61,317 bases of DNA from Eubacterium sp. UBA4343 (lineage in GTDB: Bacteria; Bacillota; Clostridia; Lachnospirales; Lachnospiraceae): assembly GCA_002394235.1 (NCBI GenBank), contig DGTF01000018.1:132727-194043 (forward strand), written 5' to 3'. Below, piece by piece: positions 25,720-34,187 of the stretch (positions are counted from its first letter, which is position 1; each line of letters opens with the position of its first letter). The translations under genes were made by a program, and so were the position numbers. The notes beneath the pieces are model-generated. The model did not search any database and was not told the DNA's origin. It was given only the letters and a program-made list of their open reading frames with translations.

Positions 25720-26544
25720 ATGGTGACAGAAATCTCGGATGATTTTGACCTGAAGAAGATAGCGGACAGCGGCCAGTGCTTTCGATGGACAGAGACAGAA
25801 GACGGGTATGAGATCATAGCCGGCAGTCACTGGGTGCGGATCCGGGAAGAAAGTCGTGGAAATGAAGAAGGAAGACATCGTCTTGAGCTATCCTGCTCCA
25901 GGGAAGAGTTTGAGACATTCTGGAGACAGTATTTTGATCTGGGGCTGGATTATTCGTCGGTTCGCCGAAGAATAGACCCGGAGAAGGATCCCTATCTGTA
26001 TCGGGCGTCTGTCTGCGGGAGAGGAATCCGCATCCTGAACCAGGACCCGTGGGAGACGCTGATTACGTTTATCATTTCTCAGAGGAAGAATATTCCTGCC
26101 ATTCGTCTTTCCGTGGACAAGCTGTGCAGAATGGCCGGAACGCGTCTGGCGGAGGGGCGATATTCTTTTCCCGGGCCGGAACAGCTTTGTTCACTTTCCG
26201 GGGAACAGCTTGCAGAGTGCGGTCTTGGCTATCGGGCGAAGTATGTGCACAGGGCAGCAGAAGATGCCGCGGATGGCAGGATAGATTTTGGCAGGCTGAA
26301 TGGGCTTCCGGACGATGCGCTGAAGGAAGAACTGATGAAACTCTATGGCGTTGGAATCAAGGTGGCAAATTGTGAGATGCTGTTTGGCTTTCACCGGCTG
26401 GATTCCTTTCCGGAGGACGTCTGGATTCTGAGGCTTCTGGAGGAAGAGTATCCGGGAGGATTTGCTTTCGATGAATATCAGCCGTACAACGGGATCATGC
26501 AGCAGTATCTGTTCTGGTATCGCCGGACAGTGCAGAAAAAATAA
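25720..26544 (+). CDS. 8-oxoguanine DNA glycosylase, OGG1 type
   Basis: 274 residues. N-terminal domain with the SGQCFRW segment typical of OGG1; helix-hairpin-helix LYGVGIKVANC carrying the catalytic lysine; conserved Asp in SFPEDVWI. It removes 8-oxoguanine and nicks the strand by beta-elimination in base-excision repair. Its length is close to bacterial OGG proteins. The ribosome site is weak (GGAGC 11 nt upstream). An in-frame-independent 17-codon ORF (ATG 25673) ends across the start codon and might couple translation; this is speculative. Confidence 0.88.
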   Translation: MVTEISDDFDLKKIADSGQCFRWTETEDGYEIIAGSHWVRIREESRGNEEGRHRLELSCSREEFETFWRQYFDLGLDYSSVRRRIDPEKDPYLYRASVCGRGIRILNQDPWETLITFIISQRKNIPAIRLSVDKLCRMAGTRLAEGRYSFPGPEQLCSLSGEQLAECGLGYRAKYVHRAAEDAADGRIDFGRLNGLPDDALKEELMKLYGVGIKVANCEMLFGFHRLDSFPEDVWILRLLEEEYPGGFAFDEYQPYNGIMQQYLFWYRRTVQKK

Positions 26545-26564
26545 ATGCTCATACCTGTTGTCGT

Positions 26565-26630
26565 CGCTAATGTTCTTGCCCACCAGTGAGCAAGCTCCCC
26601 GTGGGCCAAGAACATTGCGACTGGACTTAT
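26565..26630 (+). repeat. 66-bp direct repeat, copy A1
   Basis: Identical to 26871-26936. Each copy carries an inverted repeat AATGTTCTTG-CCCAC / GTGGGC-CAAGAACATT with one bulge. Confidence 0.97.
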
Positions 26631-26870
26631 TGAAGTTGAAGCGTATCGTGTATAAGCTACGGATTGCTCCGTGCTTCGCACTCCCGCAATCCTACAGGTA
26701 TTCGGATTTCGCGCGTTCGCGCTTCATCCTCATACCTGTTGCCTTCGAAATCGCATACAGTCTCTTATGCGCGCTTCGCGTGCGACGATCCTGTCTGCGT
26801 TTTCGAAGAGCTGTTATGTTGCTAACTGTATAAGTCCCCGCGTCACTTCGCTGCTTCGCAGCTTTCGTGC

Positions 26871-26936
26871 CGCTAATGTTCTTGCCCACCAGTGAGCAAG
26901 CTCCCCGTGGGCCAAGAACATTGCGACTGGACTTAT
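26871..26936 (+). repeat. 66-bp direct repeat, copy A2
   Basis: Identical over all 66 bp to 26565-26630, 306 bp downstream, in the same orientation. Confidence 0.97.
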
Positions 26937-27113
26937 ACAGTATGTTCATATTTTGTTTTCAATTTATTAACGGGCGGAACAAGGTCTCATCACATTTGAG
27001 CTTTATACTGCTAAGCATAGAAACAAATAAATATACAAGGCACTTGTTATCATTGTTTCTTTTTCATATGAGGTATGTGAGCCTGGAAAGGGCGCATACC
27101 GATTCTCCTTCCT

Positions 27114-27150
27114 ATAAAAAGGAGCCGCATGCTGGAGCGGCTCCTTTTTG
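27114..27150 (+). terminator. Strong intrinsic terminator
   Basis: AAAAAGGAGCCGC / GCGGCTCCTTTTT with a 7-nt loop. It ends whatever transcript crosses 26545-27110. Confidence 0.9.
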
Positions 27151-27366
27151 TGTGTCCGGAAAAGCCAGATACCGGATTTTGAGGAGGGTTACTTTCGTTA
27201 CCGGGTGGGACCAGAGCGACTCATTTTTTTGTAAGGAACATCGCAATAAATGACTAGTCGCAGATTGAAATGTGGCGGTAAAAATGGAAAATTAACCAAA
27301 ACAAATCGTATCTATCCCGAAAAATGAGGCAAACCAACAAAAACAACACAAAACAACGCAATTGTA

Positions 27367-27395
27367 TTGACAAAAACAAAGAATATAACTATCAT
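27367..27395 (+). promoter_or_regulatory. SigA promoter of rhaD
   Basis: TTGACA (27367-27372), 17 bp, TATCAT (27390-27395), in an A/C-rich, strongly AT region; the start codon is about 95 bp downstream. Confidence 0.7.
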
Positions 27396-27491
27396 ATAGG
27401 CATAAAAACAATAAAAACAACATTCAAATACCACATAAAACGACTAAAATGCAGCGACAGAAAGTGCCGCATGATGGGGAGGCGGGATTTT

Positions 27492-28340
27492 ATGAAAATT
27501 CTTGATACAAAATTTGTCCGTGGATTTGTAAAGATGGCAGATGACGGCTTCAAACAGGGATGGCATGAGCGAAACGGTGGAAATCTTTCCTATCGTCTGA
27601 AACCGTCTGAGGTAGAGGAGATTCGGCCGCGTTTGAATGATCACGCAGACTGGGCACCGATCGGGACCAGCGTTCCCGGCCTTGCCGGGGAATTTTTCCT
27701 GATCACAGGAAGCGGAAAGTATTTCCGGAATATTGCTGTAGACCCGGAGGCCTGCCTTGCGATCATTGAGCTGGATGACAAGGGAGAGAATTACCGGATC
27801 CGCTGGGGCCTTGTAGAAGGTGGACGGCCGACCAGCGAGCTTCCAGCGCATATGATGAACCATGAAGTGAAGAAGAGAGTGACAAACGGAAGACATCGTG
27901 TGATCTACCATGCGCATACCACGAACATCATCGCGCTTACCTTTGTACTTCCGCTGAAGGATGAAATCTTCACACGGGAGCTCTGGGAGTCCGCGACAGA
28001 ATGTCCGGTTGTTTTCCCGGACGGTGTGGGTGTCGTGCCGTGGATGGTTCCGGGAGGAAGAGACATCGCCGTCGCGACCAGCCGTCTGATGGAGAAGTAT
28101 GATGTTGCGATCTGGGCGCACCACGGGATGTTCTGCTCGGGAGAGGACTTCGACCTGACATTCGGCCTGATGCACACCGTTGAGAAGTCTGCAGAGATCC
28201 TTCTGAAGGTTCTGGCTGTGACCCCGGTGAAACGCCAGACGATCACCCCGGAGGATTTCCGTGAGGTGGCAAAGGGATTCCACATCAGTCTTCCAGAGAG
28301 ATTTCTGTATGAGAAGAAAAATCCGGGCGGAATCGAGTGA
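27492..28340 (+). CDS. rhaD: Rhamnulose-1-phosphate aldolase
   Basis: 282 residues, full length. Class II aldolase: zinc ligands H140 and H142 in YHAHTTN and H211 in AHHG match the three histidines of E. coli RhaD. It splits L-rhamnulose 1-phosphate into dihydroxyacetone phosphate and L-lactaldehyde. GGGGAGG lies 9 nt before ATG 27492, which fixes the start. No rhaA, rhaB or rhamnose transporter is in the window, so the gene is either an orphan or its partners lie elsewhere. Confidence 0.93.
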   Translation: MKILDTKFVRGFVKMADDGFKQGWHERNGGNLSYRLKPSEVEEIRPRLNDHADWAPIGTSVPGLAGEFFLITGSGKYFRNIAVDPEACLAIIELDDKGENYRIRWGLVEGGRPTSELPAHMMNHEVKKRVTNGRHRVIYHAHTTNIIALTFVLPLKDEIFTRELWESATECPVVFPDGVGVVPWMVPGGRDIAVATSRLMEKYDVAIWAHHGMFCSGEDFDLTFGLMHTVEKSAEILLKVLAVTPVKRQTITPEDFREVAKGFHISLPERFLYEKKNPGGIE

Positions 28341-28412
28341 GCAGCACGAAAAGGTGAATGACTGTCAGCAACCCGGAAGACGTGGATACCCCGGAACCTA
28401 ATATTTGACGAA

Positions 28413-28450
28413 GATGCCTTCTGCCGGTAAAATGGTGGAAGGCTTTATTT
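28413..28450 (+). terminator. Terminator after rhaD
   Basis: GCCTTCTGCC / GGTGGAAGGC (two wobble pairs), 8-nt loop, then TTTATTT, running into repeat copy 4. Confidence 0.7.
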
Positions 28451-28546
28451 ACGCGAACAGTGAGCCGCAGCCGAATGCGAAGTATTCGTGTGCGGCGAGC
28501 GTCGCGATAGCGAGATAAAACTCGCGCAGCGTGTTTTATCTCGTTT
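28448..28546 (+). repeat. Terminator-linked repeat, copy 4
   Basis: Full-length consensus copy immediately after the rhaD terminator. Confidence 0.95.
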
Positions 28547-28581
28547 GTGCGGTACAGAGTCCGTATTTCGGTTGCCCTATG

Positions 28582-28745
28582 GCGCCGTGGACAAAGATTG
28601 AACAGTGGTTGTCATATAGGCGCTGAGGTCAGAGATTGAACATTGATTGCTATATAAGCGCCGTGGACAAAGATTGAACAGTGGTTGTCATATAGGCGCT
28701 GAGGCCAGAGATTGAACATTGATTGCTATATAGGTGTTGTGGACA
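28582..28745 (+). repeat. 38-bp minisatellite, 4 units plus a partial one
   Basis: Units at 28582, 28620, 28658 and 28696. Units 1 and 3 are one variant and 2 and 4 another, so the array grew by duplicating a 76-bp dimer. Confidence 0.95.
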
Positions 28746-28862
28746 GGGTCAGTACAAGGTTTTTGCAGGAATAGCAAATGATAAGTCGAATAGTCCGTGC
28801 AGCGACTGTTACGGAAGTGCTGCGTCGCAGGATGGAGAGAAGAAAAGTCGGAGCGGGACGGT

Positions 28863-29183
28863 ATGAGTAATCTGAAAAAGGGAAAAATATTTATGGGAGT
28901 CGCGGCGGTGCTTGTCCTGGCAGATGCTTTTATGATGATACTGGATACGGTCATCGCCTATTCAGTGACCGCGTCATATATTGCGATGCTGACGCTTTTG
29001 ATCAGTCCGTTTGTGGGACTGGCGTGCTCAATTATGTCGTGGATATTTCTGGGAAGGGCAAAGCTGGAGGGAAAGGATCACATTGTAATATGGCGCTGGA
29101 TCGCGTTTGCACTGATACTGCTGGATGGATTTCTGGTGGTGACGGTTCTGCTGCTGCTCCTTCCGGGGATATCGATCACCTGA
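28863..29183 (+). CDS. Small membrane protein, unknown
   Basis: 106 residues with three long hydrophobic helices (about 10-30, 38-60 and 78-102) and short charged loops. No domain is recognised. The ribosome site is weak (GGAGCGGGAC). It lies after the 38-bp array and before an unknown soluble protein. A small integral membrane protein is all that can be said. Confidence 0.55.
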   Translation: MSNLKKGKIFMGVAAVLVLADAFMMILDTVIAYSVTASYIAMLTLLISPFVGLACSIMSWIFLGRAKLEGKDHIVIWRWIAFALILLDGFLVVTVLLLLLPGISIT

Positions 29184-29410
29184 CACCACCTGCCTTCAGG
29201 AACAAGAGAGCGTCAAGGCAGCATTTTGTCATGCATATGAGAATGCGTATCTCATGTGTACTTGATGCGTATTATCTGCGTGTGTATACATCTGCATGCA
29301 GGTGTGAATATGTATCTTAATCTACGTGAAAATGTACCTGAGTACAGGTTTGAATGTCAGCTGGATGGCTTTGCATTGCTGACAGGTTAAAGAGAAGAGA
29401 GGGATAATCA

Positions 29411-29821
29411 ATGAGTCATATATCGGATGCCATGAAGGCATTTCATGAGAATACGATGTGGATCGTAAATAACGGAATGATGGCGGATCTTGCCATCGAG
29501 GATACCAACAACAAGGTGATCAACTGGTTTGTGATGCACAAGCAGGAGTGGAAGCACGGAGAAATTGTGGATTTTATCAGTATGGATGAGGGAACGGGCC
29601 TCTATACGGTGTATGCGCTTTGTACGGATGATACTGTTCTGGCGATTCCGGAGGAGGAATTGGACAATCCGGAGGAATTTGAGATCAACGGACATCATAC
29701 CTCTATGGTTCGGACACGACCGCAGGAGATCACCGGTGAGGATGCCGATCAGCTTGCCGATCGGGTGTTAGATGAGCGTGAGAGAATCATGAAGGCTCGG
29801 GTTTCCGGAATCCGGAAATGA
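29411..29821 (+). CDS. Unknown soluble protein, 136 residues
   Basis: Acidic, no membrane segment, no recognised motif. GAGAGGG 7-8 nt upstream supports the start, and codon use resembles neighbouring genes. The final residues (VSGIRK) lie in the first unit of a 54-bp duplication that also holds the stop. A terminator follows at 29917. Confidence 0.65.
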   Translation: MSHISDAMKAFHENTMWIVNNGMMADLAIEDTNNKVINWFVMHKQEWKHGEIVDFISMDEGTGLYTVYALCTDDTVLAIPEEELDNPEEFEINGHHTSMVRTRPQEITGEDADQLADRVLDERERIMKARVSGIRK

Positions 29822-29917
29822 GATAGTGAGGTATGTCACAGCCAGGAGACTGTTACACCCGGGATCCGGAAATGAGATGGTGAGGTATGTCACAGCCAGA
29901 AGACTGTGACACATCGA
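29810..29917 (+). repeat. 54-bp tandem duplication
   Basis: ATCCGGAAATGAGAT..GTGAGGTATGTCACAGCCAG starts at 29810 and at 29864. The gene's stop codon lies in the first copy. Confidence 0.9.
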
Positions 29918-29955
29918 GGGCCGGCAGTTACCAGGACTGCCGGCCTGAATTTTTG
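29917..29955 (+). terminator. Terminator
   Basis: GGCCGGCAGT / ACTGCCGGCC, 7-nt loop, then a T-tract. Confidence 0.85.
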
Positions 29956-30078
29956 CTGTCTGTTTTTTCTCAGATGCAGAGGCTATCCGAAAATCTCCCT
30001 GCTCATTTTTCCATTTCCAAAATGTATTGAATCAGATAAACATGCTGAAACAGAGGGACAGTGGTTGCTGAACGGAGA

Positions 30079-30336
30079 TTATAGGATATAGGTTAGTCCA
30101 TTCTCATCGAGCATTTTCTGTATATCTTCAATAGACCATGAGGTGATTTCTCCGTTTTCCCTGCCACCGAGAGAGTTTCCATTCAGGCGAATCTTACCGT
30201 CTTCCTTGGCAAGAACCGACCACATATTTTTCAGAAGTGCATCGGAGGTTTTTCGTCCAATTCGTTCTTCTCTGGAACGTGCCTTCAGATAGGCCCAGGA
30301 TTCATAGGGAAGAAGGATTGTATTTTCTTCGCTCAT
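30079..30336 (-). CDS. Unknown small soluble protein, 85 residues
   Basis: Charged, no membrane segment. AAAGGA lies 9 nt before the ATG on the minus strand, supporting a real gene. The C-terminal SWSIEDIQKMLDENGL looks like an amphipathic helix. No family recognised; its position after the ABC importer on the same strand may be chance. Confidence 0.55.
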   Translation of the reverse strand: MSEENTILLPYESWAYLKARSREERIGRKTSDALLKNMWSVLAKEDGKIRLNGNSLGGRENGEITSWSIEDIQKMLDENGLTYIL

Positions 30337-30443
30337 TTGTGTAATCCTTTCATAATTATTGAAAATGAAAAAGCATTGTTACTATCTTATTCCAAAACGG
30401 ATGCTTCTGCAAGATGTGAGCGCTCTTTAGGATTCGGCCCTGC

Positions 30444-32318
30444 TTACAGGAGCTGAAGCGGAAAGAAGGCCTGCATTAGTTCCCGGACATATGCATGTTC
30501 GGGTCTTTGCATGATATCCGTGGGCGTTCCTGTCTGAAGAAGTTTACCCTCGTGCATGACGATGACCCGGTCGGAGATTTTGCGTACGACAGCCAGATCG
30601 TGAGTGATAAACAGCATGGTCAGCCCGTGTTTTTTCTTCATTTCGGCAAGAAGTCTGAGAATCTCATTCTGAACCGAGACATCCAGAGCGGATACTATTT
30701 CATCGGCGATCAGAAGTTTTGGCTTTACCAGAAGAGCACGGGCTATTGCGATCCGCTGAAGTTGTCCGCCTGAGAGTTCGCCCGGATATTTCCCGAGAAC
30801 GTCCGGTGGCAGATTACATTCTTCGCAGATCTCGCGTATCATGTTTTTCCGTTCAGCCTGACTGTTTCCGATGTTCCATATATTCAGTGGTTCTATAAGG
30901 AGCCGTTCTGCCCGGATACGTGGATCCAGACTGCCGAAAGGATTCTGAAAGATCATCTGGATCTCTTTTCTGAGAGGCCGGAATTTCCGCTCCGAAAGGG
31001 TGGAGATCAGCTTACCGTTATATGTGACAGTACCGTTGTCCGGTGTCAGAAGTCCGAGGATCATCCTCGCCAGAGTTGATTTCCCACATCCCGATTCCCC
31101 GATCAGTCCCAGAATTTCATTTTCCATCAAAGAGAAGGAGACGTCCTTTACGGCGGCAAAATCAGCCTTTGCTGTTTTCTGATTCATTCGCCGGAATGTT
31201 TTTGTGACATGAGAGACTTCAAGCAGGCTGCGTATTTCCGTCGCTGGATTCTTATGGGTTTCTGGTCGAGACTGTGTATTATCGTTTCTTATTTCAGGTT
31301 GGACTCCGGATGCTGCACCCTTCCAGTCGGTCAGATATTCTGAATTTGCATTGCTTTTTTCAGTCAGGCTTTCAGATTTTCCGCTTTTTTTTTCAACGAG
31401 GGTCTCTCCCGGCTGTTCTGCCACATCCTTGTGAATCTGAGAATAGGATCCTCTTTGATATAGAAGAGCGGTTTCCCGAATCAGTTTTCTGGTATAAGAG
31501 TTCTTCGGTGAGCTGAAAAGACTTTGGGAATCGCCCTGTTCCACGATGCGCCCGTTTCTCAGCACAGCGGTATGATCGCAGAGGTATTGTATAATACCGA
31601 GATTATGGCTGATGTATATCAGTGTCAGATGATTTTTCTTACAGACCTCATCAATGAATGTGATGACCTTTCGCTGATTAATGGCATCCAGAGAGGTGGT
31701 TGGTTCATCGGCGATGAGGATGTCCGCATTGGATTCCAGTGCCATGGCGATTGCAATTCGCTGCTTCATTCCGCCGGAAAGCTGGTGCGGGTATTTTTTA
31801 AGGATTTCCGCCCCTCCGGAGATGCCAAAACGCTCCAACAGCTGCAGAAGATGCGGGTAAACGCGGGAAGCATCCATATCAGGGTGATACAGCTTTACGG
31901 TTGGGATCCACTGACGGTCAATTCTTTCAAACGGATTGAGAGCGTTAATGGAATCCTGAAGGATGACGGAGACCATGGAGGCACAGTATCTGTGTCTGTT
32001 CCGGTAGGGAATGTCCAACAGGTTTGTGCCGGAGAGATCCCCGGCAAAACGGATGGAGCCCTGTATTTCGGTATTTCCGGGAGGCAGCAATGCTGTCATG
32101 GAAAAAACGGTCATTGTTTTCCCCGCGCCGGATTCTCCTGCAATTCCCCAGCGCTCACCTCTGTGAATGTCCAGATTGATATCGTTCAGAATCTGGGTGC
32201 GCCTGTTGCCGTTATGAATCCAGAGGTTCAGATGATCAAGCCGCACAGCGCTCTGTTCATGCGCAGAATTTCTAAGGACGTGGTCTGTTGTGTATGTTTT
32301 TCCGTAAGAATCAGTCAT
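30444..32318 (-). CDS. Fused two-domain ABC ATPase of an Opp/Nik-type importer
   Basis: 624 residues: a DppD-like and a DppF-like ATPase in one chain, joined by a polar Ser/Thr/Asn-rich linker of about 80 residues. Domain 1: GESGAGKT, LSGGMKQR, ILIADEPTTSLD. Domain 2: GESGCGKST, LSGGQLQR, LLIADEIVSALD (Ile replaces the usual Pro after the Walker B Glu). It powers import by the two permeases. ATG 32318 overlaps the end of the upstream permease gene by 8 nt. It is the last gene of a four-gene unit controlled by a cobalamin riboswitch, so a cobalt, nickel or corrinoid-related cargo is more likely than peptides; this is inference. Confidence 0.9.
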   Translation of the reverse strand: MTDSYGKTYTTDHVLRNSAHEQSAVRLDHLNLWIHNGNRRTQILNDINLDIHRGERWGIAGESGAGKTMTVFSMTALLPPGNTEIQGSIRFAGDLSGTNLLDIPYRNRHRYCASMVSVILQDSINALNPFERIDRQWIPTVKLYHPDMDASRVYPHLLQLLERFGISGGAEILKKYPHQLSGGMKQRIAIAMALESNADILIADEPTTSLDAINQRKVITFIDEVCKKNHLTLIYISHNLGIIQYLCDHTAVLRNGRIVEQGDSQSLFSSPKNSYTRKLIRETALLYQRGSYSQIHKDVAEQPGETLVEKKSGKSESLTEKSNANSEYLTDWKGAASGVQPEIRNDNTQSRPETHKNPATEIRSLLEVSHVTKTFRRMNQKTAKADFAAVKDVSFSLMENEILGLIGESGCGKSTLARMILGLLTPDNGTVTYNGKLISTLSERKFRPLRKEIQMIFQNPFGSLDPRIRAERLLIEPLNIWNIGNSQAERKNMIREICEECNLPPDVLGKYPGELSGGQLQRIAIARALLVKPKLLIADEIVSALDVSVQNEILRLLAEMKKKHGLTMLFITHDLAVVRKISDRVIVMHEGKLLQTGTPTDIMQRPEHAYVRELMQAFFPLQLL

Positions 32319-33105
32319 ATATCGTCCATACCTCCCTGGTCCCATTGTTATCAAACATCAGATGGAAGAAAACAACCAGAAGCGCGATCGCGATGGTCGG
32401 AAAAACTACAAGTCGCGGGTATGTCGTCAGATATACGCGGTACTGATAGAGAAGAGTACCCCAGTCTGGATTGGTGACATCTGTTCCGAGACCGATGAAT
32501 GCCAGGCCGGCGTACTGAACAACCACGCTTGCGGCGCGGTTTCCGAGGAAGACAAACAGCTGCTTGTATATATTGGGAAGAACATGAAAAAACATGATCC
32601 GGAACTTTCCGAGACCGACTACTTTTTCGGCGTCGATAAATTCGAGCTTCTGAAGGCCGGATGCCAGCTCAAAGGATTGATTCACATATTCCCCCATATT
32701 TCCGATGCCGAAGATAATGCCGGCGCTGACCGGGCTGAATCCGAAGAGGGCGGAAAAGATCATCGCCATGACAAAGCTCGGAATGATCATGGTAAAATCT
32801 GCGACAAACTGAATCACACTGTGAATGACGCCCTTCCAGAAGGCTGCTGCCATTCCGAGAAAGGTACCTGCGAAGAAGGAGATGCCGGCGGCCAGAAAGA
32901 CAACTTCCAATGTCCGGATTCCGCCCGCGAGTATCAGGGAGTATACATCTCTGCCCAGGTTATCCGTCCCGAGAGGATGTGACAGGCTCATCTCCGAATA
33001 TTTATGAAGTACGTCGGTTTTCAAAATATTCTGTCTTGGAGCAAAAAGAAGAAACAGAATAAACGCGGCAAAGAGAATGCCTGTTATTTTTTGTCTTCGG
33101 CTCAT
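32311..33105 (-). CDS. ABC importer permease, DppC/NikC type
   Basis: 264 residues, about six membrane segments. The BPD_transp_1 EAA-like loop is present, and the N-terminal HPLGTDNLGRDVYSLILAGG segment is the DppC/NikC signature. Its start overlaps the stop of the DppB-type gene by 4 nt (ATGA). It pairs with that permease as the translocation pore. Confidence 0.92.
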   Translation of the reverse strand: MSRRQKITGILFAAFILFLLFAPRQNILKTDVLHKYSEMSLSHPLGTDNLGRDVYSLILAGGIRTLEVVFLAAGISFFAGTFLGMAAAFWKGVIHSVIQFVADFTMIIPSFVMAMIFSALFGFSPVSAGIIFGIGNMGEYVNQSFELASGLQKLEFIDAEKVVGLGKFRIMFFHVLPNIYKQLFVFLGNRAASVVVQYAGLAFIGLGTDVTNPDWGTLLYQYRVYLTTYPRLVVFPTIAIALLVVFFHLMFDNNGTREVWTIYD

Positions 33106-34031
33106 TGGCTTTTCCTCCTTACATCAAGGATCTCAAGGATCAGGTTCAGAACCAGGTGCACGAAAAACATCCATATAACGACAACAAGGATGTAGGTCTG
33201 CAGAACGGTATAATCGGAATTTTTCATACTGGATCCGAGAAAATAGCTGATCCCGGGTATGGCAAAGGCGTACTCCAGAACGGTGCTGCCGCCGAAAATG
33301 CCGGCAAAATTCGCTATTACAGTAGCAATCAGACGGCAGATGACCGGCCTCGATGCATGATGCAGCAGGACCTTTTCCGGTGCAAAGCCTCTGGATACCG
33401 AGAATCGAACGTAGCTTTTCCCCATCTCCTCGCGAAAAGATTTTTTCACAACTCGCGAAAGTCCGCCAATATTGTACAAGGCCGTCAGCACTATAGCTGT
33501 GAGCAGTGCCCAAAAGCTGTTTCCCGTGAAGAATTTCACCAGCTTAAGGCGAACACTGAAGAAATAGATGATGACAATGGAGATAATAAATGAGGGAACG
33601 GATTGCGTGAGAACCGAAAGAATTGCACTGAAATGGTCGAGGAATCCATTCTGATGCATAGAGGCCCGGTAGCCGATGAAAAAAGCGCAGGGAGCAGATA
33701 TCAGAATTCCGAAGATTCCGATGCTGACGGAATAGGGCAGCTTCCGGATAAAGGTCTGTCGGATATTGAGATGCGATTTCAGGGAATAACCCCAGTCTCC
33801 CCTGATAAAGTTCCACATCCAGGAAAAATACTGTACGGACAGTGGTTTATCAAGATTCATTTTTTTGGTGATGTAAGCGATATTTTCTGGAGTATAGGGC
33901 AGATTATAGGAAGAAAGCCAGTGCTTCACCGGGCTGACTGGCATAAAACGCACGAGAATGAATGAGAGCATGGAAGCAATCAGGAAGATCACTGCCCATT
34001 TTGCCAGAAAAGACAAGGATTTTTTAATCAT
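33102..34031 (-). CDS. ABC importer permease, DppB/NikB type
   Basis: 309 residues with this start. N-terminal segment typical of the family (LVRFMPVSPVKHWL, DKPLSVQYFSWM), then five further membrane helices. The start is put at 34031 because AGGAAGG lies 11 nt upstream and the extra N-terminal residues of the longer frame are not family-like. It lies between the binding protein and the second permease, with a 156-bp gap to the former. Confidence 0.9.
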   Translation of the reverse strand: MIKKSLSFLAKWAVIFLIASMLSFILVRFMPVSPVKHWLSSYNLPYTPENIAYITKKMNLDKPLSVQYFSWMWNFIRGDWGYSLKSHLNIRQTFIRKLPYSVSIGIFGILISAPCAFFIGYRASMHQNGFLDHFSAILSVLTQSVPSFIISIVIIYFFSVRLKLVKFFTGNSFWALLTAIVLTALYNIGGLSRVVKKSFREEMGKSYVRFSVSRGFAPEKVLLHHASRPVICRLIATVIANFAGIFGGSTVLEYAFAIPGISYFLGSSMKNSDYTVLQTYILVVVIWMFFVHLVLNLILEILDVRRKSQ

Positions 34032-34187
34032 TTTTCGGTATGCCTTCCTGTAAGACGAAAAGGGCTGCGGATGAATGATCCGATGCATATAGAGAAGCAT
34101 TCATGCGCAGCTCATTATGATCTGTTGTTATTCGACAGGAATCACCGGCATCATCCGGTGGTCGGAAGATTTGGAAGTCTGACTGAA

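Larger units (their letters stand above)
26549..26940 (+). ncRNA. Candidate structured RNA or repeat element with TTCG-loop hairpins
   Basis: Visible stems: GGATTGC/GCAATCC enclosing GTGC-TTC-GCAC (26662-26692); GAAGCG/CGCTTC closing around it (26637-26724); CTTCGAAA, CGCA, ACAG paired with CTGT, TGCG, TTTTCGAAG (26743-26808) with an inner CGCGCTTCGCG; GCTGCTTCGCAGC (near 26850); and CTGTATAAGTCC (26826-26837) paired with GGACTTATACAG (26929-26940). CTCATACCTGTTG occurs at both 26548 and 26728. It could be a noncoding RNA or the remains of a non-autonomous mobile element; transcription is not proven. Confidence 0.4.
26545..27491. other. 947-bp gap holding a hairpin-rich block, a terminator and the rhaD promoter
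   Basis: No convincing gene; the open frames here are low-complexity and run through hairpins. 26549-26940 is a dense array of hairpins with TTCG loops bounded by two identical 66-bp repeats. 26941-27110 is AT-rich with a GGTATG/CATACC hairpin. A strong terminator sits at 27114-27150, and 27240-27470 is very A-rich, with the rhaD promoter. Confidence 0.7.

Noticed and set aside
26571..26895. Overlapping short ORFs on both strands in the hairpin block
   Set aside because: They read through perfect repeats and hairpins, are unsupported by ribosome sites, and give no recognisable protein.
28582..28745. 38-bp repeats as a CRISPR array
   Set aside because: Units are directly adjacent with no spacers, and no cas genes are in the window.
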